From assembly GCA_050287965.1 (NCBI GenBank), contig JBNKCX010000041.1:1-64000 (forward strand): DNA of 64,000 nt, written 5' to 3'. Source of the stretch: CBFDBF01 sp050287965. Lineage in GTDB: Bacteria > Pseudomonadota > Gammaproteobacteria > Chromatiales > Chromatiaceae. Shown piece after piece: positions 57,932-64,000 of the stretch (position 1 is the stretch's first letter; every line of letters begins with the position of its first letter). A program made the position numbers and the translations under genes. The notes under the pieces are model-generated. The model worked only from the letters and a program-made list of their open reading frames with translations. It searched no databases and was not told where the DNA came from.

Positions 57932-59590
57932 ATGTTTGCTTTCATAAACGATCTTCCCATAAAGCTCCGCCTCAACGTGCTGGTCGGCCTGATGTTGCTG
58001 ACGGCGTTCTTCGTCGGATTTCTGGGTTTCAACGGCATGCGCAGTGCGGGCCATGCCATCGATGAGCTTTACCATAAGGACATGGCGCATATGCAGGCGC
58101 TTGCGGAAATTCTAGAAACGGCGGAAGACAGCCGTTCCCAGAGCCTTCTCGCACTGCAGCATGATCCGGTTTCACCTTTTGCCGCCATGCATGATCATCC
58201 CTTGTCCCTGCATATCGACGCGATCAAAAAGAACGTGGATGCCATCGACGAGAACTGGAAGAAGTTCAAGGAATCCCGTCTGGATGCAAAGGAGAAGCAG
58301 CTGGCATTAAGTTTTGAAGAGGGGCTCACCAGGCTTGAGGCTCAGGCCTTGGAAAAGATCACCGCTAGCCTGCAGGCGGGGCAATACTCCGAAGCAAACA
58401 GACTGATATTGGAAGTGGTCAACCCGACCATGAAGGAGATAAAGGAGACAATAAGTTCTTTGCTCAGGATCCAACAGGATGAGGCCGCATCTTTCTATGC
58501 GGAAACGGAGTCAACTTATCAATCCATGATCTTTTGGGTAAGTGTCAGTCTGGTGGTGGGTACCCTGATCAGTCTGTTGCTTGCGTATCTCACCATTTCG
58601 GATATCTCCAACGGTGTGCGTCAGGTCGAACAGACGGCTACGGAGCTCTCGGGAGGAAATCTTCTGGCACGCGTGGGATATAAGAGCAAGGATGAAGTCG
58701 GACATATCGCTGATGCCGTCAATTTGATAGCCGATAATTTCCATAACGCCATAAGTGAGGTCAGGGACTCCGTCACCCAGCTTGCTTCAGCGGCGGAAGA
58801 GACATCGGTGGTGACGTCACAGACCACTGCCGGAATCAACCAGCAGCTTACGGAAACCAGCCAGGTTGCCACGGCAATAAACGAGATGAGTGCCACGGTG
58901 CAGGAGGTGGCACGCAATGCCGTCGAGGCTGCTACTGCCGCGCAGGAGGCGGACAGCACTTTTTATCAGGGTAAGCAGGTGATTGATAAGGTGATCAAAG
59001 CCATCGGTGACTTGGCCGGAGAAGTGGAAAAGGCCGCGGGTGTGATCCAACAGCTTGAAGCCGAGAGCAAAAATATCGGTTCCGTGCTGGATGTGATCAA
59101 GAGTATCGCAGAACAGACCAATCTGCTGGCCTTGAATGCCGCCATCGAGGCAGCCCGGGCGGGGGAACAGGGACGGGGATTCGCGGTGGTGGCGGATGAG
59201 GTCAGGACCCTTGCGGGCCGCACCCAGGAGTCGACGCTGGAGATCGAAGAGATGATCAGCAAGCTCCAGTCCGGCGCCAATAATGCAGTAAGGGTGATGG
59301 CGGAAGGCAAGGAGATGACCCAGGTGGGTGTTGATCAGGCCGCCGCCGCGGGTGAGGCGTTGCAGACAATCAACGCCGCGGTAACACGCATCTCTGATAT
59401 GAACACTCAGATCGCAAATGCCGCCGAAGAACAGAGCGCGGTCACGGAGGAGATCAACCGCAGCATAGTAAGTATCAATCAGGTATCCGAACAGTCCGCA
59501 ACCGGTGCCCAGCAGACCTCGGCGGCCAGCGACGATCTGGCCAGGCTGGCCGAGCAGCTTAAGGCGTTAGTCGACCATTACAAGGTCTGA
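57932..59590 (+). CDS. Methyl-accepting chemotaxis protein
   Basis: The 552-residue receptor has transmembrane helices near residues 11-31 and 192-214, and a periplasmic four-helix-bundle sensor between them (residues 35-190, VGLMLLTAFFVGFLGFNGMR at its start). A HAMP linker follows, then a signalling hairpin with SIAEQTNLLALNAAIEAARA and GRGFAVVADEVRTLAGRTQE split here for length. It would control CheA kinase. No CheR/CheB pentapeptide is at the C-terminus (LVDHYKV). The gene is preceded by a long structured leader and stands apart from any che operon. Confidence 0.95.
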   Translation: MFAFINDLPIKLRLNVLVGLMLLTAFFVGFLGFNGMRSAGHAIDELYHKDMAHMQALAEILETAEDSRSQSLLALQHDPVSPFAAMHDHPLSLHIDAIKKNVDAIDENWKKFKESRLDAKEKQLALSFEEGLTRLEAQALEKITASLQAGQYSEANRLILEVVNPTMKEIKETISSLLRIQQDEAASFYAETESTYQSMIFWVSVSLVVGTLISLLLAYLTISDISNGVRQVEQTATELSGGNLLARVGYKSKDEVGHIADAVNLIADNFHNAISEVRDSVTQLASAAEETSVVTSQTTAGINQQLTETSQVATAINEMSATVQEVARNAVEAATAAQEADSTFYQGKQVIDKVIKAIGDLAGEVEKAAGVIQQLEAESKNIGSVLDVIKSIAEQTNLLALNAAIEAARAGEQGRGFAVVADEVRTLAGRTQESTLEIEEMISKLQSGANNAVRVMAEGKEMTQVGVDQAAAAGEALQTINAAVTRISDMNTQIANAAEEQSAVTEEINRSIVSINQVSEQSATGAQQTSAASDDLARLAEQLKALVDHYKV

Positions 59591-59593
59591 TAT

Positions 59594-59611
59594 TTAACGC
59601 AATTGCGTTAA
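59594..59611. terminator. Perfect 18-bp palindrome between convergent genes
   Basis: TTAACGCAATTGCGTTAA is fully self-complementary and lies between the chemoreceptor stop and the stop of the metallo-beta-lactamase-fold gene. It is a plausible bidirectional terminator or a protein-binding site. Confidence 0.45.
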
Positions 59612-59620
59612 GCGGGCCGT

Positions 59621-61114
59621 TTAGTGCTTGGCCTGATAGTGTAACTGCCCGTCCTCCAGGGTTTCGAAGTGGTGTATATCCCATCTTTCTCCCGTGCTGT
59701 CGCGCTTCTTTTCCAGCTTCTGGGTGATGATCATCCTTTGACCGTCGGTTCGAACGGTAATCATGCCGTAAACGGCAACCGCCCGTTCGCGCCTTGCGAT
59801 GAGTTCCTCTATGGATTTTTGTAACACCTTGGTTTCGCTATCGGAGATCGAGTCGTCGGATATCTGCATTACCAGATCCGTTATCTGTTCCTGGATACGG
59901 TCGGGCATGGAGACAAACTCCTTGGTGGAACGTGCCAGCTCGGTGCTGAAGATCAACGGACGGCGACCTTTGGCATACTTGCCGTAAACACCCAAGGCAT
60001 CGGGCCGGGGATGGCAGTGGGACTCCTCATCACCGCTGGAGATGACGGTTGCCATGGGGTTGACCGACTCGATAAAGACATCCTCCACATCCGCGCTGCC
60101 GTGGTGACAGGCCTTCATCACGTCGCAGGCAAAGGTTTGGCGGGCCACGTTAACCAGGAAATTACGTTCATCCAGCGTCTGCGGGGTTGGGCTGAGCCGG
60201 GTATGTTGTTCCAGGAGGTAGCGTTCCGATTTGATGTTCAGATCACCCCCTAACAGCACGCGGACATTGCCGTAGCACAGTCGCAGAACCACCGAGTGAC
60301 CGTTTTTCGTCTCCCCCGTACTGCCGAACCAGGGCAGGCGAGGCTTGTTGTTTACCCGCCTGGCCACCGGGCCTAGACATTCGATCACCACACCCTGCGG
60401 ATTTTCCTCCGGGGCGAAACCCGGCATATAACCGTCAGCCTGCTGCAACATGGTGATACTGCTGTCGGGATTGAGGTCTCTTATATCCTTAAGCAGATTG
60501 GGGAAGCGTTTTTTTCCCACCAGGGCCGGTTTGTTCAGAATCTTATCCAGTTGCGCAGGGGTTTCACAAAGCTCGGTGAGTTCGCTGCCTTTTCCGGGTG
60601 TACGTGCGCCCAACGGATACTTGCCGTCCCCGTCACGTTCTACGATACCGTTGTGGTAAACCTGCCCGAAACTGAATTTAGGATCATTGATAAGCCCGCG
60701 AAGGCCATAGTAGTGATCCTCGTCCGGGTGAGAGATAACCGTGTAGTGGATGCGGGTGTCCTTCCGGTTGAATCGCCAACGCAGGAAGCGATACATATTG
60801 TCGCCTTTGCCGGCATCGATAATAAGACGTTTGTCATCCGGGAATACGACAAACACCCCGTCGCCCTGGCCGATATCCACGAAATTGATCTCCAGGATAC
60901 GGTCAGGCTGGATATCCTCCTCCCGCAACCAGGCGTATTGCTGCTTGTTGCCCTGTTTATCCTCCCAGCGGCATCGGACCTTCAGGAAACCGTTATTCTT
61001 TTCGCCGGTGGTGTGAACCTGATAACCCCAGGGGTGGTGTTCCACCGACTGACGCTTCGACATCGTTTTCGGCTCAGGGTAATAGTAGGCGCTCGGGTAG
61101 GCGATGAATGGCAT
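59621..61114 (-). CDS. ComEC/Rec2-like metallo-beta-lactamase-fold protein
   Basis: This protein of about 497 residues begins with an SH3-like or unknown N-terminal part (1-70). An MBL domain follows: EINFVDIGQGDGVFVVFP, then IIDAGKGDN, then the metal motif SHPDEDHYYG (His129, Asp131, Asp133, His134) and a later DVMKACHHGSADVED with a further metal His. These features are those of the hydrolase part of ComEC, but no transmembrane helices are present, so it is a soluble relative whose role (nuclease, toxin or defence) is unknown. The start has AAGGGAGC upstream. An in-frame region back to 61309 contains protein-like residues, so a longer form is possible. Confidence 0.78.
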   Translation of the reverse strand: MPFIAYPSAYYYPEPKTMSKRQSVEHHPWGYQVHTTGEKNNGFLKVRCRWEDKQGNKQQYAWLREEDIQPDRILEINFVDIGQGDGVFVVFPDDKRLIIDAGKGDNMYRFLRWRFNRKDTRIHYTVISHPDEDHYYGLRGLINDPKFSFGQVYHNGIVERDGDGKYPLGARTPGKGSELTELCETPAQLDKILNKPALVGKKRFPNLLKDIRDLNPDSSITMLQQADGYMPGFAPEENPQGVVIECLGPVARRVNNKPRLPWFGSTGETKNGHSVVLRLCYGNVRVLLGGDLNIKSERYLLEQHTRLSPTPQTLDERNFLVNVARQTFACDVMKACHHGSADVEDVFIESVNPMATVISSGDEESHCHPRPDALGVYGKYAKGRRPLIFSTELARSTKEFVSMPDRIQEQITDLVMQISDDSISDSETKVLQKSIEELIARRERAVAVYGMITVRTDGQRMIITQKLEKKRDSTGERWDIHHFETLEDGQLHYQAKH

Positions 61115-61427
61115 GGTAAAGGCTCCCTTTTCTGAATCTCCATAGCGTTGACGGATCTGTTTCAGCGATGATAGTACTTGTCGCCATAACTTGCAGCCTG
61201 CTTCGAGCTGGATAGTAAAGGAGAGCTTATCCCGGCCCAATGTATTCGACCCGTGCGACGTTTCCGGCGTCCTTTTTGCGCCTGTAGACAGTGATTTGAG
61301 TGGTGACAACCAAGGAAAATGGAATCAGAATGAACCCTTTGTCCGGGGAACACGACTTATATGGTGCGAGGCCGGTACGATATGAGGGGTTTCGCGAGGG
61401 GTAATACGGCCGAACTGGTAGAGCGGA
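61115..61427. other. Divergent region between the MBL-fold gene and the outer-membrane gene
   Basis: These 313 bases separate two divergent genes and should hold both promoters. About 195 of them are also open in frame with the MBL-fold gene (to 61309) and may be translated. No repeat or RNA gene was recognised. Confidence 0.4.
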
Positions 61428-63401
61428 ATGATTAACACAAAAAGAAACTGGCAGCAGACGGGCACGTTGGCGATGTTGTTGTGGTTGCCTGTTTGCCATG
61501 CGCAAGGTTGGGTGGAACTGCAACTGCCGCAGCCGGGTTTCTACAAACCCGACGATCCGTTGATTTTTCTGGTGCCGGCGGATATCCCGGCCGAAGCACT
61601 GCAGCGCCTGAGCATGGAGCTGGACGGCCTCGACGTCACCTCTTTCGTCAGCCGTGAGGGCGACCGGGCGATTTTCCGTCCCCCGCAGCCGCTGGCCTAC
61701 GGACCCCATCAGATACGCCTGGTGGAATATCTGCCCGACGGCAACATAGAGGAGCGCGCCCTGTACAACGTGGAGGTGCGTAAGAATGAGCTCTTCCGCC
61801 AGGCGGATGTCTCGGCCAGTATCAATCTTTCGTCCACATACCGGCTGGATAGCAACAATCTGGACAGCGATATCGGCAAGGATCAACAGTCAGGCGGAGG
61901 CAGATTCTCCGCAAAGGCGGCCGACGGTGACTGGCAGGCCGACGCCGATATGGATTTGATCTATATGAGCCAGCGCGATCAGACCGCGAACGGCCGCCGA
62001 CTCGACCTTGCCAGGGGCGTGGTGTCGTTCTCACAAGGTCCGGCATCGGTACGTGCCGGGGACCAGACGATCCCGGGCAGCAGCATGGTCTTAAGTAACT
62101 ACGCGCGCCGCGGCGTTTCAGGTAATCTGCAACTGAACGATCTGCGCAGTGAGCTTACCGGCTTTGCCGTACGTGCGGAACCGATCAATGGTTTTGCTTA
62201 CTGGCCGGGGACCGAAGACGGCGGCAAGCGTACCGCCGGCATTCTCTGGACCCTCTCGCCCCTGACGCAACAACCGGAGCGGCTGCAGATCACCACCACC
62301 TACCTTAGTGGCAAGGGCGGTGCAGACGGCAGCTCGGTAACCGGTAATGACGAGACCGTGAGCAACGATGCCGGCGGCGTGGTGGTGGATAGTCAGATCT
62401 GGGATCAGCGGCTTCATCTGCGCGGGGAATACGCCCGTTCCAGCACCGATTTCGACGGGTCCGGAAACGCTCTTGATGCCAGCAGTGATTACGCCGTGGA
62501 TCTCCTGGCCGTCTACAATCATCCACAGCAGGAGCTGCGGGGTTCCGCGTTTTATTGGAATCTCGGTGCCCAGCACAAGCGTGTCGGACTCACGTTTTAC
62601 AGTCTCGGCAACGTCGGCCAGGCAACCGACAGGATGCTCGACCAGGTGTTCGGCGAGTTGAACTGGGGAGGGTGGTCAATGGGCGGTCAGCTCAGCCGTG
62701 AAATGGACAATATCGATGACGATCCTCGATTCCCCCATCTCTACACCGACAATGCGGGGATCTGGACGCAGTACACACCCCTAGATATGCCGCAGCAGAC
62801 CGGGATCATGCGCATTTTTTCCAACCCGACGCTGACCGTTACCGGCAACCGCGTGATGCGGAATTACGAGGATATCCCGGCGACATTTGCCGGCGACGAT
62901 ATAAATGAAACCGTAGACCTGTTCACGGTTACATTCAATTTCGCACCTGGTTCATGGTACTGGAGTATCGCGCAAACCTACGAGAAAACCCGGGAAGAAG
63001 CCGGTCCGGAACACGATTTACGCAGGGACAACACCCACCTGGATCTGTCCGTTCCCCTGACCGAGCATCTCAACCTGGGTTCGGGGTTGGACTATGATCG
63101 AACGCGGGACCTGGATGATAACTCCGAGACAGAGACCTATCTCGGAAATCTGTACTTTTCTCTGAACGCCCTGGAGAACCGGCTGCGTGCAGACCTGAGC
63201 TACAATTACCAGCGGGAAGACAGCGACAGTGCGGGCGTAAACTCCGACTACACCATTCAAGCGTCGACCTCATGGATCGCCGTCGAGGCGCGTCCGAACC
63301 GCCCTAGTCTGGCCCTGTTCGTCAACGGCAGCTATGCGCATGATCAGGACAGCTACGAGGTCTTTGCCGGTGTCACGGTGGATTGGCAGGGACAATATTA
63401 G
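61428..63401 (+). CDS. Large exported beta-barrel-like outer-membrane protein
   Basis: The 657-residue protein has a signal peptide (LAMLLWLPVCHAQG). An Ig-like N-terminal part (residues 27-125, with YKPDDPLIFLVPADIP) follows, and then a long run of alternating strands from about residue 130, ending in VFAGVTVDWQGQY with a terminal Tyr. That is the pattern of an outer-membrane barrel with an N-terminal accessory domain. I do not recognise the family. It lies 9 bases before another exported protein gene, with which it probably forms an export or surface system. Confidence 0.68.
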   Translation: MINTKRNWQQTGTLAMLLWLPVCHAQGWVELQLPQPGFYKPDDPLIFLVPADIPAEALQRLSMELDGLDVTSFVSREGDRAIFRPPQPLAYGPHQIRLVEYLPDGNIEERALYNVEVRKNELFRQADVSASINLSSTYRLDSNNLDSDIGKDQQSGGGRFSAKAADGDWQADADMDLIYMSQRDQTANGRRLDLARGVVSFSQGPASVRAGDQTIPGSSMVLSNYARRGVSGNLQLNDLRSELTGFAVRAEPINGFAYWPGTEDGGKRTAGILWTLSPLTQQPERLQITTTYLSGKGGADGSSVTGNDETVSNDAGGVVVDSQIWDQRLHLRGEYARSSTDFDGSGNALDASSDYAVDLLAVYNHPQQELRGSAFYWNLGAQHKRVGLTFYSLGNVGQATDRMLDQVFGELNWGGWSMGGQLSREMDNIDDDPRFPHLYTDNAGIWTQYTPLDMPQQTGIMRIFSNPTLTVTGNRVMRNYEDIPATFAGDDINETVDLFTVTFNFAPGSWYWSIAQTYEKTREEAGPEHDLRRDNTHLDLSVPLTEHLNLGSGLDYDRTRDLDDNSETETYLGNLYFSLNALENRLRADLSYNYQREDSDSAGVNSDYTIQASTSWIAVEARPNRPSLALFVNGSYAHDQDSYEVFAGVTVDWQGQY

Positions 63402-63410
63402 GAGCGTCGT

Positions 63411-64000
63411 ATGAAACGGTTCATCGCAACCCTTTTAACAGGTATCGGTCTTTTCTTCGTCCAGAGCGGCGCCTTCGCGGTCGTGGCCAGCGTGGACGTC
63501 AGTCCGTCCTCGGTTACCGTTGCCGCCAGCCGCTCGGCGAACGTCAATCTCACCTGGCGTGTCACCACGGCGTTTGCGGTCGGTGCTTTGCCGGCGCTCA
63601 CGACCTCGCAGCAACTCGTTGTTACCAACGGCGGTGGGGATGTAAGCTTCGGCGTCATCTCGCGTCCCCTTTCACGCACCATCGCGCCGGGGGAGACCGC
63701 AGTTATCAGCGAAACCGTGCAGATACCACGCAGCATTATTGAGGCCATGCGGCGCTCGAACGAGTCCTCTTTCCGTCTCCGCCGCTCCTTCAGCGACCCC
63801 GACCTGATCGTCGTCGGCGACAGCGCCAGTCTTTATCTCACCGGCGGCTCCGGCAGCGGTCTGCTGCAGATCGACCGCATGGCGCTGACCTTCGATGACG
63901 CCTCCACCTTGCGCGTGGTCTCGAAGGACGAGCGATTTAAGGCGCTACTGGACGTTCAGTTTTCCGGCAGCGGCATGTTTCGCGGGGTCTGGGAGATCGC
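63411..64000 (+). CDS. Exported protein, unknown, cut by the window edge
   Basis: An open frame begins at the ATG at 63411 with AGGAG upstream and runs off the right edge after 196 codons. It has a signal peptide (FIATLLTGIGLFFVQSGAFA), followed by SVDVSPSSVTVAASRSANVN, an Ig-like or chaperone-like opening, and beta-rich sequence (QQLVVTNGGGDVSF). The opening recalls fimbrial-chaperone-like or surface-structure proteins, but I cannot assign a family. Its tight spacing to the barrel gene points to a joint function. Confidence 0.75.
   Translation, partial: MKRFIATLLTGIGLFFVQSGAFAVVASVDVSPSSVTVAASRSANVNLTWRVTTAFAVGALPALTTSQQLVVTNGGGDVSFGVISRPLSRTIAPGETAVISETVQIPRSIIEAMRRSNESSFRLRRSFSDPDLIVVGDSASLYLTGGSGSGLLQIDRMALTFDDASTLRVVSKDERFKALLDVQFSGSGMFRGVWEI

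Noticed and set aside
1..64000. tRNA, rRNA, prophage and complete insertion sequences
   Set aside because: I found no T-arm GTTCGANNCC pattern in a tRNA-like context, no rRNA-like stretch and no transposase or phage gene by reading both strands.

Overview
The window is ordinary gammaproteobacterial chromosome, probably a free-living or sulfur-oxidiser-like lineage near Chromatiales. That placement is an inference from gene content and from a nagZ - hpt - methylthioinosine phosphorylase block like the one in Pseudomonas. Other supports are a Pat-type acetyltransferase, an ldtD-mepK pair, rlmD, a ydbH-ydbL pair, and several families of short palindromic or heptameric intergenic repeats. I see no rRNA, tRNA, CRISPR array, phage or complete insertion sequence. 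Genes are dense, on both strands, mostly in short operons.

Layout. 0-3.4 kb: the end of an unknown gene, a truncated rsgA remnant, two membrane proteins, a PflX-like radical SAM protein and an HTH-nucleotidyltransferase regulator. 3.7-7.5 kb: an HDAC-family deacetylase divergent from a Pat-type lysine acetyltransferase. 7.7-13.4 kb: SGNH hydrolase, glutamine amidotransferase, TfoX-like protein, PolX-like HhH protein, PEBP protein, Ser/Thr kinase with a cyclic-nucleotide-binding domain, and FAH-family hydrolase. 13.6-22.2 kb: gabD, MEKHLA protein, nfo, mepK, ldtD and valS. valS carries two repeat-derived in-frame insertions.

22.4-34.6 kb is the most interesting region: fourteen co-directional, mostly overlapping genes that look like one biosynthetic operon. 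It encodes a cysteine desulfurase-rhodanese fusion, a FabZ-like dehydratase, a chain-length-factor-like ketosynthase fragment, a full FabF-like ketosynthase, a nitroreductase, an acyl carrier protein and a ketoreductase. These are followed by two radical SAM proteins of the MJ0619/Tes (COG1964) family, a DUF1571 exported protein, a hexapeptide acyltransferase, two further radical SAM proteins and an ICMT-like membrane methyltransferase. Together they suggest a type II fatty-acid-like assembly line whose acyl product is modified by radical chemistry, possibly at unactivated carbons, to make an unusual lipid or acyl metabolite. The product cannot be read from the sequence.

34.8-48.4 kb: ppdK, a MITE-like element, a patatin-like protein, an operon of TonB-dependent receptor, periplasmic binding protein and hybrid histidine kinase, then cysM, ydbH and a ydbL-like lipoprotein. 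48.6-54.2 kb: rlmD, a CYTH protein, and a peptide-uptake operon containing a YkuD transpeptidase but no ATPase gene. 54.3-64 kb: a FliL-like protein, nagZ-hpt-mtiP, a structured leader before a chemoreceptor, a ComEC-like metallo-beta-lactamase protein, and an outer-membrane barrel followed by a cut-off exported protein.
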